Assembly: GCF_014705615.1 (NCBI RefSeq)
Contig: NZ_JACXJA010000003.1
Coordinates: forward strand, 186,001 to 250,000
DNA: 64,000 nt
Direction of reading: 5' to 3'
From: Paenibacillus oceani
GTDB taxonomy: Bacteria; Bacillota; Bacilli; Paenibacillales; NBRC-103111
In this document: piece by piece, positions 8,107 to 17,055 of the stretch
How positions within the stretch are numbered: position 1 is the stretch's first letter
Layout: each line of letters starts with the position of its first letter
Program-made: the position numbers and the translations under genes
The notes under the pieces: model-generated
What the model was told of the DNA's origin: nothing
Databases searched by the model: none
What the model saw: the letters and a program-made list of their open reading frames with translations, nothing else

Positions 8107-9198
8107 ATGAATATTTTGCTGGACGGCATGTTTTATAGCGGTCACGGGTTTGCAGAGGGAAATCGGGTGCTGCTTCGCATGCTGGATGAGGCCGGATACA
8201 ACGTGCGAATTCTGCCACGCGACTGGTCCGATAAAAACTTGGCGCTCACCCCGGATGAAAAGCAGTTCATCGCTTCATTTGAAAATACGGTGCTGCCGTC
8301 AAACGATTTGTATTTGTGCAATTGGACCGGCCCGAAAGTCCGCTACAATCCGGATTACCGGATCAACATCACCCGCACGACCTTCGAAACGGACCGGATT
8401 CCGGCTTCCTGGGTGCCGGAGCTGAACCGGTTCGACGAAGTATGGGTGCAATGCAAGTTTAATCTGACGACATTTGCGGCTTCCGGCGTGAATGTGCCGC
8501 TCCGGCTCGTTCCTAATTTTTTTGAGGTGGATCAGTACTCGCCCCGGGGGGAACGGCTGCCGCTGCCGATCGAGCAGTCGTTTTTATTCTTATCGGTTTT
8601 CGATATGCAGTCCCGCAAAGGATACGATCTGCTCATTCGCGCGTTTCTCGACGAGTTTTCCCGCTCGGACGACGTGGCTCTCGTGATCAAGATCCGCGAA
8701 CCAAGCGCAAGCCATCTGCTCGAAAGCATAGCGGCCGGCCATCCGAAGCCGACGGAAGAGCGGCCCCCGATCTTTCTCGTCGCTCAGATGCTCTCCACTC
8801 CGGAGCTGCTGGGGCTGTACCGGGCGTGCAGCGCGTTTGTGCTGCCTACCCGCGGCGAAGGCTGGGGCAGGTCATTTTTTGAGGCGATGCTGCTGGAGAA
8901 ACCCGTCATCGGCACGAATTGGAGCGGCCAAACCGAATATATGACCGAGATGAATTCCTATCTGGTCGAGGTGGAGCAGCTTGTGCGGATCGACGAAAAT
9001 GATATCCCGATTTTTACCGGCCATTACTGGGCGGAACCTTCTATGGCCGACCTGAAGAAAAAGATGAGGCAAGTATTCGGGCGCCCGGACGAGGCGAGGG
9101 AGCGGGGGCGCAGGGCGCGCAGAGAGCTGCTGGACAAATTCAATATACGGAGCGTCGCCCGAAAAGTGAGGAGTGAAATTGAAAAATACATCACGTAA
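8107..9198 (+). CDS. Glycosyltransferase family 4 protein (paralogue A)
   Basis: 363 residues. GT-B fold enzyme: N-terminal MNILLDGMFYSGHGFAEGNR, then TTFETDRIPASWVPELNRFDEVWVQ, LRLVPNFFEVDQYSPRG, the donor-domain start FLFLSVFDMQSRKGYD, and the C-terminal PTRGEGWGRSFFEAMLLEKPVIGTNWSGQTEYM, which includes the E-x7-E type sugar-nucleotide site of GT4 enzymes. ATG 8107 lies nine bases after GGCGGTG. The next gene, 25 bases downstream, encodes a close paralogue, a tandem duplication. Together with the dehydrogenase at 10334 they form a three-gene rightward operon. Confidence 0.9.
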   Translation: MNILLDGMFYSGHGFAEGNRVLLRMLDEAGYNVRILPRDWSDKNLALTPDEKQFIASFENTVLPSNDLYLCNWTGPKVRYNPDYRINITRTTFETDRIPASWVPELNRFDEVWVQCKFNLTTFAASGVNVPLRLVPNFFEVDQYSPRGERLPLPIEQSFLFLSVFDMQSRKGYDLLIRAFLDEFSRSDDVALVIKIREPSASHLLESIAAGHPKPTEERPPIFLVAQMLSTPELLGLYRACSAFVLPTRGEGWGRSFFEAMLLEKPVIGTNWSGQTEYMTEMNSYLVEVEQLVRIDENDIPIFTGHYWAEPSMADLKKKMRQVFGRPDEARERGRRARRELLDKFNIRSVARKVRSEIEKYIT

Positions 9199-9222
9199 CG
9201 CTCTGAAGAAAGGTGGAAACGG

Positions 9223-10329
9223 ATGAACATCTTATTGGAAGGGATCTTCTATAACGGACACGGGCTCGCGGAAGGAAACCGCATTTTGCTGCGTATTTTG
9301 GACGATGCGGGCTTCCGGGTCCGGATTCAACCCCGGGACCTGTCCGATAAATGGAAAGTGCTTCCACCTGAAGAAATCGAGTATATCTCCTCGTTCGAGC
9401 ATACGGAATTGACCTCCAACGACATTTATTTAATTAACTGGGTAGGCTGGCGCGTCCGGCATAATCCGGAGTTCCGGATCAATATCGCACGGACGACGTT
9501 CGAGACCGACCGTATTCCGGACGCATGGGTTCCGGAGCTGAACAAGTTCGACGAAGTATGGGTTCAGAGCACGTTTAACAAAGAGTCGTTCGTAGCCTCC
9601 GGCGTCAAGGTGCCGCTGCGGCTGATCCCCAATTTTTTCGATATTAGCCAGTACGACCCGCGAGGGCCCAGATTACCTCTTCCGATCGCGGAATCGTTCA
9701 CGTTTTTGTCGGTGTTCGATCTGAAGGAACGCAAAGGGTACGACGTTTTGCTTCAAGCGTATTTGAACGAGTTTTCGCGCGGCGAGGATGCGGCGCTGGT
9801 CATCAAGGTGCGGGACAACGGCAAAGTAGACAAAGTGGAGGAGTTCATCAACGCGCATCCGAAGCCGAAAAGCGAGAGACCGCCGGTATACATTATCGAC
9901 CAGATGCTGTCGCCGTCGGAGATGCTAAGCCTGTACCGCGCTTGCGATGCGTTCGTGCTTCCGACCCGGGGAGAAGGGTGGGGGAGGCCGTTTTTTGAGG
10001 CGATGCTGATGGAGCTTCCTTCAATCGGAACCGGCTGGAGCGGTCATATGGATTTTATGAACGAATCCAATTCCTTTATTGTCGAGGTGGAACGGTTCAA
10101 GCAAATCGTAAATAACGAAAATGAGCAATTTATCGGTCATTTCTGGGCGGAGCCGTCGCGGTACGATCTCCAGCGCAAGATGAGACAGGTAAGAAGGCGG
10201 ATCAAGTCGGCCAAGGAAGTGGCCCGGAAGGCGAGAGAGGATTTGCTCGGCAAATACAGTATGCGAGAGACCGCCCGTAAAGTCGTGCGCGAAATATCGA
10301 AATATAATGAAATATGGATTAGGAGCTGA
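9223..10329 (+). CDS. Glycosyltransferase family 4 protein (paralogue B)
   Basis: 368 residues, colinear with the upstream GT4: MNILLEGIFYNGHGLAEGNR, TTFETDRIPDAWVPELNKFDEVWVQ, PNFFDISQYDPRGPR, FTFLSVFDLKERKGYD, and PTRGEGWGRPFFEAMLMELPSIGTGWSGHMDFM. The start has AAAGGTGG at good distance. The donor-binding C-terminal region is well kept between the two copies and the N-terminal acceptor side has diverged less than expected for different pathways, so they may act on successive steps of the same chain. The stop is four bases before the next ATG. Confidence 0.9.
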   Translation: MNILLEGIFYNGHGLAEGNRILLRILDDAGFRVRIQPRDLSDKWKVLPPEEIEYISSFEHTELTSNDIYLINWVGWRVRHNPEFRINIARTTFETDRIPDAWVPELNKFDEVWVQSTFNKESFVASGVKVPLRLIPNFFDISQYDPRGPRLPLPIAESFTFLSVFDLKERKGYDVLLQAYLNEFSRGEDAALVIKVRDNGKVDKVEEFINAHPKPKSERPPVYIIDQMLSPSEMLSLYRACDAFVLPTRGEGWGRPFFEAMLMELPSIGTGWSGHMDFMNESNSFIVEVERFKQIVNNENEQFIGHFWAEPSRYDLQRKMRQVRRRIKSAKEVARKAREDLLGKYSMRETARKVVREISKYNEIWIRS

Positions 10330-10333
10330 TGGA

Positions 10334-11662
10334 ATGAACACTCAGCAGCGCCCCTATGCCGTATCCGTCTTCGGCCTGGGATACGTCGGCTGTGTCTCGG
10401 CCGCCTGCCTGGCCCAGATGGGCCACAAGGTTGTCGGGGTCGATATTAACCCGGATAAGATCGAGATGATCAATCAAGGGAAACCGACGATCGTCGAGAA
10501 AGGGATCGCGGAGCTGGTCATGGAGCAGCATCTGGCCGGAAGGTTGACGGCTACGCTTGATATACAGTCGGCTGTCAACGAAACCGACCTCTCTCTGATC
10601 TGCGTCGGCACGCCCGCCGACAAAAACGGACATACGGATCTGACCTTCATCTGGCACGTGGTGGAACAAATCGCAGAAGCGCTGAAGGAAAAGGAGCGGT
10701 TCCACACGATCGTGATCCGCTCTACCGTGCCGCCGGGCACCTGCTGCCGCATCGAGGAGCAACTCGTCCGGTCCGGCAAATCCGCGGAGACGGACTTTGC
10801 GGTCGTCAGCAATCCCGAATTTCTGAGGGAGGGCAGCAGCGTAGACGATTACTTCCACCCCCCGTACACGCTGCTCGGCACGGCCAATTCCGTCGCTCTC
10901 GGCATGCTGCGGCAACTGTACGGTCCGGTTGATGCGGCGATCGTCGAGACGAATCGGGAAGTGGCGGAGATGATCAAATACGTCAACAACTCGTTTCACG
11001 CGCTGAAAATCGTGTTTGCCAACGAAATCGGAGCCATCTGCCATTCGCTCGGTATCGACCCGCACCACGTCATGGATTTATTTTGCAAGGATCACCATCT
11101 GAATCTGTCCTCCGCTTACTTGAAGCCCGGCTTCGCTTACGGAGGCTCCTGCCTGCCGAAAGACTTAAAGGCGATCAATGCGCTGGCCCGGTCCCGCCAT
11201 GTCGAGACGTCCGTGCTGTCGGTGATCGAGCGGAGCAATTCGCTGCAGATCGATCGCGCCCTGGAGGCGGTGCTCGCTGCGGGGAAGGTGAAGGTCGGCG
11301 TCCTGGGGCTTGCCTTCAAGCAGGGAACGGACGATCTTCGGGAAAGTCCTGTCGTGAAATTGCTGGAGGGGCTGATCGGGAAAGGGTATGAGGTGAAAAT
11401 ATACGATCAGGAGGTGCTGACGTCCAAGCTGATGGGGGCCAACAAGCAGTATATTGAAACGGCCGTCCCGCATATCGCCAAATTGCTTGCACCCGATCTG
11501 GATGAAATCAAGCGGTTTGCCGATATTGTCGTCATCGCCCAAAAAAACCGGTTGTACGTACCGTTCGTCGAAGAGATGCTGTTCGAGAAGCCGGTGATCG
11601 ATCTGGTGCGGTTGTTCGACGAGATTCCCGCTTCCTCTAATTACAAGGGGCTGTTATGGTAG
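10334..11662 (+). CDS. Nucleotide-sugar 6-dehydrogenase (UDP-glucose/GDP-mannose dehydrogenase family)
   Basis: 442 residues. NAD-binding FGLGYVGCVSAACLAQMGHKVVGVD near the N-terminus, SNPEFLREGSS, the catalytic C273 in GGSCLPKD, and GVLGLAFKQGTDDLRESP. The PGFAYGGSCLPKD and TDDLRESPVVKLLEGL blocks resemble GDP-mannose dehydrogenases (AlgD type) more than the UDP-glucose dehydrogenase at 2342, so GDP-mannuronate or another uronate is possible; this cannot be settled by eye. ATG 10334 is chosen over 10307 because AGGAG sits eight bases upstream and the shorter start gives the standard N-terminus. A hairpin terminator follows. Confidence 0.85.
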   Translation: MNTQQRPYAVSVFGLGYVGCVSAACLAQMGHKVVGVDINPDKIEMINQGKPTIVEKGIAELVMEQHLAGRLTATLDIQSAVNETDLSLICVGTPADKNGHTDLTFIWHVVEQIAEALKEKERFHTIVIRSTVPPGTCCRIEEQLVRSGKSAETDFAVVSNPEFLREGSSVDDYFHPPYTLLGTANSVALGMLRQLYGPVDAAIVETNREVAEMIKYVNNSFHALKIVFANEIGAICHSLGIDPHHVMDLFCKDHHLNLSSAYLKPGFAYGGSCLPKDLKAINALARSRHVETSVLSVIERSNSLQIDRALEAVLAAGKVKVGVLGLAFKQGTDDLRESPVVKLLEGLIGKGYEVKIYDQEVLTSKLMGANKQYIETAVPHIAKLLAPDLDEIKRFADIVVIAQKNRLYVPFVEEMLFEKPVIDLVRLFDEIPASSNYKGLLW

Positions 11663-11714
11663 TCAGGTACTCTGCCCGGAGCATTTGAAATTTATGAATG
11701 CGGTTATAGTATAG

Positions 11715-11744
11715 AAAAACGGCGCTCCGTGAAGCGCCGTTTTT
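11715..11744. terminator. Bidirectional terminator
   Basis: A 12-bp stem (AAAAACGGCGCT with AGCGCCGTTTTT) with a six-base loop lies between the rightward dehydrogenase and the leftward DUF4915-like gene. It has A-run and T-run flanks, so it can work in both directions. Confidence 0.9.
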
Positions 11745-11758
11745 CCTATGGCTTGCAG

Positions 11759-12655
11759 TTACTGCGGACAGATGAGGATCTGATACACCTGCTGCGCCGG
11801 GAGCGATACGAACCGGGAGATGCGGAGTTTGGGGTTGTAGACATAAATGCCGCCGTCCAAGCTGCAGTTCGTAAATTGATGCGGGATGCGCAGGACATGT
11901 CTCATTCGGCTCTGGCCGATGAACACCAGTTCGTCGGTCAAGGCGAGTCCTCTTGTAAAGCCGGACAACTGAACGGTTGGGGATCCGCCGATCATGGTTT
12001 GGAACGACATGGAGTTGCAATAGGAGAGTTTGTTTTTATAGATGATGACGGAATGCGGCATATACAGATTTTTCACCGCCACATGATTGGCCGGATTGAT
12101 CACAAGCGGCACATACGGGTTGAATTTGCTAAGATCGACGACGATGATCGCTCCCGTCACGTTCATCGGTTGTTTGTGCCATTTCCCGTAAGGAGAGAAC
12201 ATTGAGACGTATAACAAGCTGCCTTCCAGCCAAATGTCGTTCATGTGGTGGACATCCCGGGTCGCCGGGTTAAACCGGATTTCTCCGATTCGTTTCAGCG
12301 TATCCGCTTCGTAGCAGCCGATCGCATTATTCTCCGTCTCTACGACTAGCACGACATGATCGTTATATTTGGCGACCCCGTGCAAGTCCAGCTTTCCGCA
12401 ATCCTGCTTGGCTGTAATCTGATAGCGGGAGTTCATACACAAGAGCTGGTTCTGGTTCGTTGCCACGAACAGGCGGTCTTTCAGCCAAGCCATCCCCATA
12501 CATCCTCCGGTATATAGCTTTTTCAGTGTGTTCTGCTTGAAATCCAGTAAAAATAAGCCGCCTTCATCCGGACCGCTAACCGGACAGCTTACGAGCAGTT
12601 TGGAATCCAGACGCTGAAAATCCTGATCGATGTCCAAGCCGTGTAACAGCATCAT
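11759..12655 (-). CDS. DUF4915/TIGR03032-like beta-propeller protein
   Basis: About 298 residues without signal peptide. Repeating strands such as GGLFLLDF, MGMAWLKDRLFVATN, LHGVAKYNDHVVLVVETENNAIGCYE, VHHMNDIWLEGSLLYVSMFSP and SGFTRGLALTDELVFIGQS are typical of beta-propellers, and the HHMNDI and GFTRGL blocks recall the TIGR03032/DUF4915 family often found beside glycosyltransferases. An ATG at 12667 overlaps the ribosome site GAGG, so the ATG four codons later (12655) is preferred. Its function is unknown; a role in recognising or capping the glycan, or a lyase/epimerase-like role, is speculation. It stands alone on the minus strand. Confidence 0.65.
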   Translation of the reverse strand: MMLLHGLDIDQDFQRLDSKLLVSCPVSGPDEGGLFLLDFKQNTLKKLYTGGCMGMAWLKDRLFVATNQNQLLCMNSRYQITAKQDCGKLDLHGVAKYNDHVVLVVETENNAIGCYEADTLKRIGEIRFNPATRDVHHMNDIWLEGSLLYVSMFSPYGKWHKQPMNVTGAIIVVDLSKFNPYVPLVINPANHVAVKNLYMPHSVIIYKNKLSYCNSMSFQTMIGGSPTVQLSGFTRGLALTDELVFIGQSRMRHVLRIPHQFTNCSLDGGIYVYNPKLRISRFVSLPAQQVYQILICPQ

Positions 12656-12831
12656 TTCATACCTCATTTCTATATTCAGTTGCCACTCGTTCTTAATAGG
12701 GTATGTACCGTCCCGCCATGATGTATGGATGAAAGCTCAGCCGGGAGCCAAATTTGCGGCACCAGTGGGATTGGTCCATATGAATCTTCGTCCGCTTGCA
12801 TAAGATACATGCAATAACGGGAGGTGACAGG

Positions 12832-13941
12832 ATGCGAAGAGGTCATGAACCGCCGCCGAAAGGCCATTACAAGAAAGTAATAGATTGGGTGGACGCCAAT
12901 CAGCAGGAATCGCCGCAGCGTCTCTATTACGAGATTCATCCGGCGGAAACACTCCGCTTGCTTGATCCGAAACGGGTGGAGGAGCCGTTATACTGGCAGT
13001 ATCGCAAAGATACGTTCTCCCGGAAACCGTCCTTCGTCGCCGTTTTGCCCGAGGGACGGTTCTACAGCGGACGCAGCGATGCGGTCATCAGTCCGGACAA
13101 TAAACTGATTTGGGACGCGTCGCAGCTGTTTTTCCGCAAACCGGAGCAGCATCCGGTATTCAGCCAGAACCAATTGCCCTCAGTAAGCCGTACACGGGAG
13201 ACAGCTGCCGTTCTCACCTTTTGCGCCAGCCATAACTATTATCACTGGATGTTCGACGTTTTGCCGAAGTTTTTTTTGCTGAGAGACAGCGGTGTGCCGA
13301 TCGACAAATTCATCCTGAACCGCTACACGGGAGGGCCCTTTCACCAAGAAACGCTGCGCCTGATCCAGATTCCTCCCTCTAAAATCATCAGGCCCAGCCG
13401 CGGTTTTCATTTGCAGGCCCGCCAGCTCGCCGTGCCGTCGCCGGCCCAGTCGCTTCCCTCGTCGTGGGCTTGTTCGTTTCTGAGGAGGGAGATTTTGTAC
13501 AAGACGCTGACGAAGCGGAAGAAGGGATATGAACGGTTGTACATCAGCCGCTCCGACGCTTCGTACCGTAAAGTGAAAAACGATCAACAGGTAACGGCGC
13601 TCCTTGCCTGCTACGGATTCAAGCAAGTCGTCCTGAAAGGAATGACGGTAGCCGAGCAAGCCCGGCTTTTCTACAGTGCGGACGTGATCGTATCGGCGCA
13701 CGGCGCAGGACTTTCCAATCTCGTATTTTGCCGTCCGGGAACGAAAGTGGTGGAAATCTTCGCTGCGAAGTATGTGAACTTGTGCTATTGGTTGCTCAGC
13801 AACTATGTGGAGCTGGATTACCACTATTTATTCGATTCCGGCGAACGGCTGCCGGAGAGAATGGACTTTTCCCATGTCAAGGACGACATTCATGTGGATC
13901 TCGCCGTTCTGCTCCGGATGGTCAAGCTTCTGGGCTTATAG
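12832..13941 (+). CDS. Glycosyltransferase family 61 (DUF563) protein, second copy
   Basis: 369 residues, paralogous to the gene at 4591. Shared blocks: FVAVLPEGRFYSGRSDAVISPDNKL, HNYYHWMFDVLPKFFLLRDSG, YERLYISRSDASYRKVKND and HGAGLSNLVFCRPGTKVVEIFA. The start ATG 12832 has GGAGGT ten bases upstream; an earlier TTG at 12796 has none. It opens the long rightward block that continues through the sulfotransferase to the sulfate-activation genes. About 150 bases without a gene separate it from the next gene; no promoter or terminator could be recognised in that gap. Confidence 0.88.
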   Translation: MRRGHEPPPKGHYKKVIDWVDANQQESPQRLYYEIHPAETLRLLDPKRVEEPLYWQYRKDTFSRKPSFVAVLPEGRFYSGRSDAVISPDNKLIWDASQLFFRKPEQHPVFSQNQLPSVSRTRETAAVLTFCASHNYYHWMFDVLPKFFLLRDSGVPIDKFILNRYTGGPFHQETLRLIQIPPSKIIRPSRGFHLQARQLAVPSPAQSLPSSWACSFLRREILYKTLTKRKKGYERLYISRSDASYRKVKNDQQVTALLACYGFKQVVLKGMTVAEQARLFYSADVIVSAHGAGLSNLVFCRPGTKVVEIFAAKYVNLCYWLLSNYVELDYHYLFDSGERLPERMDFSHVKDDIHVDLAVLLRMVKLLGL

Positions 13942-14090
13942 CTCACGGGTTAAATCGTCATGCCGATGCGATCGGATGCCCGCTGAAACTTCCTCTCGCT
14001 GGATACACGTCCATGCGAATTATCTTCCCCCTGCATAGGATTTACGAGCGGGAATAACGATTCAACTATTGGCGGGGAGCGTGCAGATGT

Positions 14091-14810
14091 ATGGAACAAG
14101 ACGGAAGAGAGGCAGATCCGATTCTAATCGTGATGCATATTCCGAAAACAGCCGGGTCGACTATGCGCACGTTCATTCTCGATCAGTATGAGCCGGGACA
14201 AGTATATCGTTCTTACCGGGAATACGGTTACGGCAAACAAGACAGATTTACCGTGCAGACCCGGTGCATTATCGGCCATGAACCGTTCGGAACCCATCAT
14301 CTTAAGCTGACGAAGCCGTACACGTATGTGACGATGCTGCGGGATCCGGTCGAGCGGGTATTGTCCGAGTTTTATTATTTAAAGCGGTGGCCGCGGCACG
14401 ATTTGTATATCAGCGCGGAGCTGGAGAAGCGGAATTGGGATCTGGACTATTATCTGGGCAGTACGGACGAGAGATTTTTAAATCGGACCTTCAATACGCA
14501 AACCCGTTATGCAGCCGGACAAAGATCTCCGGAGTCTCCGGACTTGGAGCAGGCGAAAGCGAATTTGAGCCGGTATTTTTCGGTTGTAGGGATTACGGAC
14601 ATGTTCGACGACAGCTTGTCGATGATGAAGCGGCAGTTCGGTTGGAGCGACGCGCCCTATCGGAAAAGGAACGTCGCCCCCGATCAGCCTGAGATGGAAC
14701 GGCCTTCGGAAGAGCAGATCGCCCGAATCGCGGCTATGAACGAGCTTGATATTCAGCTGTACGAATGGGGCAAAGCGAATATCTTGAGCCGGCTGCAAGA
14801 ACGATTATGA
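14091..14810 (+). CDS. Sulfotransferase, family 2-like
   Basis: 239 residues. The PAPS 5'-phosphosulfate-binding loop is seen as HIPKTAGSTMR (residues 16-26) and the 3'-phosphate-binding segment as LRDPVERVLSEFYYL (83-97), the arrangement of the carbohydrate sulfotransferase (Sulfotransfer_2) family. It should transfer sulfate from PAPS to a hydroxyl of a sugar. ATP sulfurylase and APS kinase, which make PAPS, are encoded about 2.4 kb downstream on the same strand, and the gene lies among glycosyltransferases. No signal peptide or membrane segment is visible, so it would act in the cytoplasm, before export. Its stop overlaps the next start. Confidence 0.88.
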   Translation: MEQDGREADPILIVMHIPKTAGSTMRTFILDQYEPGQVYRSYREYGYGKQDRFTVQTRCIIGHEPFGTHHLKLTKPYTYVTMLRDPVERVLSEFYYLKRWPRHDLYISAELEKRNWDLDYYLGSTDERFLNRTFNTQTRYAAGQRSPESPDLEQAKANLSRYFSVVGITDMFDDSLSMMKRQFGWSDAPYRKRNVAPDQPEMERPSEEQIARIAAMNELDIQLYEWGKANILSRLQERL

Positions 14811-15646
14811 GTAACGAGCGTGAGTCTATCGAGAAGAACGATACGGGCGTGCTTCGGCCGGAGGATTGTCTGATCTGCTGTCTGGGCGAAAACAATCCGA
14901 GGTATCATTTCGAGATTTGGACGTTGTTCCGGACGGTGATCAAGTTCGGAGGCCGAATCGCAGCCGCAAAACGATTCGCGCTGTTCGTTGGGGACATCGA
15001 TAAGCAGATTGCCGACGCGCTGCAGCGTCTCGGCGTTACAGTTCGGGTCGTGCAGCCGGTTGACCGGCGAGCGCCTTATGCCAATAAGCTCCGGATGCTG
15101 GAGCTAAACGAGCCGTATGAGGTGATGATCGCCATAGACTGCGATACGGTCGTCGCACGGGATTTTTACAATCAGCTCTCTCCTTCGCACGTTCAAGCCA
15201 AGTATGCGCCTCTCAATCCGTTTCCGCAGGGCAAGTGGAGGATCCTGCTGTCCCGGTACGGACTGCCCTTTCCCGAATCGGCTAATATCCCTTACTTCAA
15301 CAGCGGGGTATTGACGATTCCGCGTCAACATGCGGACGACATAAGGGCGGCTTGGGGGAAATACGTCGGACTGCTGCTGAAGGACCGGCCTGTTCTGCCT
15401 CGCTTCAGACACTATCAGTTGGATCAGATCGCGCTGACACTGGCGCTGCTGGAGGAACGGGCGGTTGCGGTCAAACCGTATCCGGCGGTTATGAACTACC
15501 AGATCAAGCGTCCGTATCCGAATACGGATCCCTATATCATTCATCATCATCATAAAACGAGATTCGGTTTATTGAGAGAAGTCGGGCAACAAATTCCGGA
15601 CAGGGCGATACGCAGAATCAATTCCTTTTTGCGAAAAGGCGAATAA
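14807..15646 (+). CDS. GT8-like nucleotide-diphospho-sugar transferase
   Basis: 279 residues from the ATG that overlaps the sulfotransferase stop (ATGA); the frame is also open upstream to 14765. Sequence features: CLICCLGENNPRYHFEIWTLFRT at the start, YANKLRMLELNEPYEVMIAIDCDTVVARDF with a D-C-D metal motif (about residues 103-105), PYFNSGVLTIPRQHADDI, and a late NTDPYIIHHHHKTR. This is the GT-A pattern of glycogenin/GT8-like or related DUF enzymes. Overlap with the sulfotransferase suggests a step coupled with sulfation. Acceptor and donor are unknown. Confidence 0.72.
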   Translation: MSNERESIEKNDTGVLRPEDCLICCLGENNPRYHFEIWTLFRTVIKFGGRIAAAKRFALFVGDIDKQIADALQRLGVTVRVVQPVDRRAPYANKLRMLELNEPYEVMIAIDCDTVVARDFYNQLSPSHVQAKYAPLNPFPQGKWRILLSRYGLPFPESANIPYFNSGVLTIPRQHADDIRAAWGKYVGLLLKDRPVLPRFRHYQLDQIALTLALLEERAVAVKPYPAVMNYQIKRPYPNTDPYIIHHHHKTRFGLLREVGQQIPDRAIRRINSFLRKGE

Positions 15647-15666
15647 ACCGGGAAAGGAGGAACGGA

Positions 15667-15859
15667 TTGGACTATCAGGTCGTATGGAGAGGGCCGGTTC
15701 ACGATATGTCGGGCTACGGAACCGCAAGCAGAGGGTGTGCGCTGGCGCTTGACCGTCAGGGAGTCGATAGGCAGGCAGGGCCGGGCGGAGATGGCCTTGT
15801 GGTCATGGGACCGCGCCGGCGAAGCATGGAAACGAGTCGTAGAGCATGTGCTCGGATGA
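15667..15859 (+). pseudogene. Internally deleted GT4 glycosyltransferase remnant
   Basis: A TTG start behind a strong AAAGGAGG site begins DYQVVWRGPVHDMSGYGTASRG..ALDRQGVDR, colinear with the first 35 residues of the GT4 protein encoded at 15883 (DYQVIWRGPVLSSSTGYGNASRE..ALHRQGVDV). After about base 15770, the +1 frame reads GRAEMALWSWDRAGEAWKRVVEHVLG and stops at 15857-15859; this matches the extreme C-terminus of the same protein (GREDMMLHTWDRGGIALKHAIERL). So the two ends of a paralogous gene are present and roughly 330 codons between them are gone, with a frame shift at the junction. The original frame stays open into the next gene, so an extended fusion could be translated. Confidence 0.8.
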
Positions 15860-15882
15860 ACGGCGAGAAGGGGTCGATCGCG

Positions 15883-17055
15883 ATGACGGATTATCAAGTC
15901 ATATGGAGGGGGCCGGTTCTCTCTTCTTCTACCGGGTACGGGAATGCCAGCCGGGAATATGCCGCCGCCTTGCATCGCCAAGGGGTGGACGTCAAGGTGG
16001 AGACGCATTCCCGGGGGATTCCCGCAGCCACGCACGACGGACGCAGGCCGGGCCTAATACGCAAGCTGATCGGCAAACCATATGCTTCAAATAAACCGAA
16101 GCTGTTAATTTATCATTCGCCGGACTGGACTATCGATATGGGCCGGGAAAAGCGGCGGTTCGACAAGATTATTTTGATGACGGCATGGGAAACGGCCCAT
16201 ATTCCGCGCAACAAGCTGCCCGTCTTGAACCGGTATGACGCCATATGTGTCCCTAGCAGTCAAAATGTAAAGGCGATGGTAAGCAGCGGAGTAACGGTGC
16301 CCGTGTATTTGGCTCCGCACGGGGCGGATACGAGCCGGTATCGTCCGGATAACAGGAAGATTTCCCTGCGCGGAATGGAGGACCGGTTCGTCTTCGTGTC
16401 CGTTTTTGATTTTTTGCACCGCAAAAATCCGGAGCTGCTGCTGCGTGCATATTGGGAAGAGTTCACGGCGGCCGACCGGACGGCTTTGGTTATCAAAACG
16501 TACAGCCCGAGACATAAGAAATCAGGCGAATGGATTAGACGGACGGTACTGGACTTCAAAAAAAAGCTCGGAATCAGCGGAAATACGGCCCCTCTCGTCC
16601 TGCTCACCCATGTGCTGGAAGACGAACAGATGAAGGGCTTATATACGCTGGGGAACGCATTCGTTCTCCCTACAAGGGGGGAGGCGGTCGGTCTGCCGTA
16701 CATGGAAGCGTTGGCCAGCGGCGTGCCGGTCATCGCCACCTGCTGGGGAGGACAGATGGATTTTTTGCATGGCGGCAATTCGTTTCTCGTGCGCTGCCGG
16801 CTGCAAAATCCGGCAATCGGCATTCGCAGCCGCGAAGCGCTGTCGCCTTTTTATCGCAGCTTGTTCCTGAACCAAGATCAGTTATGGGCGGAGCCCGACT
16901 TGCAAGACCTGAAGCGGCAGATGAGAATGGCTTACGAAAAACCGGAGCTTAGCCGGGAAAAGGGAGTGCAAGGAAGAGAGGATATGATGCTCCATACGTG
17001 GGACCGCGGGGGGATCGCTTTGAAGCACGCGATCGAACGGCTTCGCCGACCGTGA
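15883..17055 (+). CDS. Glycosyltransferase family 4 protein
   Basis: 390 residues from ATG 15883. GT-B enzyme with TDYQVIWRGPVLSSSTGYGN at the N-terminus, MTAWETAHIPRNKLPVLNRYDAICVPS, VYLAPHGADTSRY, DRFVFVSVFDFLHRKNPELLLRAYWEEF, and PTRGEAVGLPYMEALASGVPVIATCWGGQMDFL near the C-terminus, including the E-x7-E type nucleotide-sugar site. The frame continues upstream without a stop into the remnant of a deleted paralogue (to TTG 15667), so a 462-residue product is possible; the internal ATG has a weaker GAAGGGG site. It belongs to the same subgroup as the GT4 pair at 8107 and 9223 but is more distant. Confidence 0.9.
   Translation: MTDYQVIWRGPVLSSSTGYGNASREYAAALHRQGVDVKVETHSRGIPAATHDGRRPGLIRKLIGKPYASNKPKLLIYHSPDWTIDMGREKRRFDKIILMTAWETAHIPRNKLPVLNRYDAICVPSSQNVKAMVSSGVTVPVYLAPHGADTSRYRPDNRKISLRGMEDRFVFVSVFDFLHRKNPELLLRAYWEEFTAADRTALVIKTYSPRHKKSGEWIRRTVLDFKKKLGISGNTAPLVLLTHVLEDEQMKGLYTLGNAFVLPTRGEAVGLPYMEALASGVPVIATCWGGQMDFLHGGNSFLVRCRLQNPAIGIRSREALSPFYRSLFLNQDQLWAEPDLQDLKRQMRMAYEKPELSREKGVQGREDMMLHTWDRGGIALKHAIERLRRP

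Noticed and set aside
12676-12939. Small minus-strand frame of 87 codons
   Set aside because: It overlaps the start of the GT61 gene and its ribosome site, and has no motif of its own.
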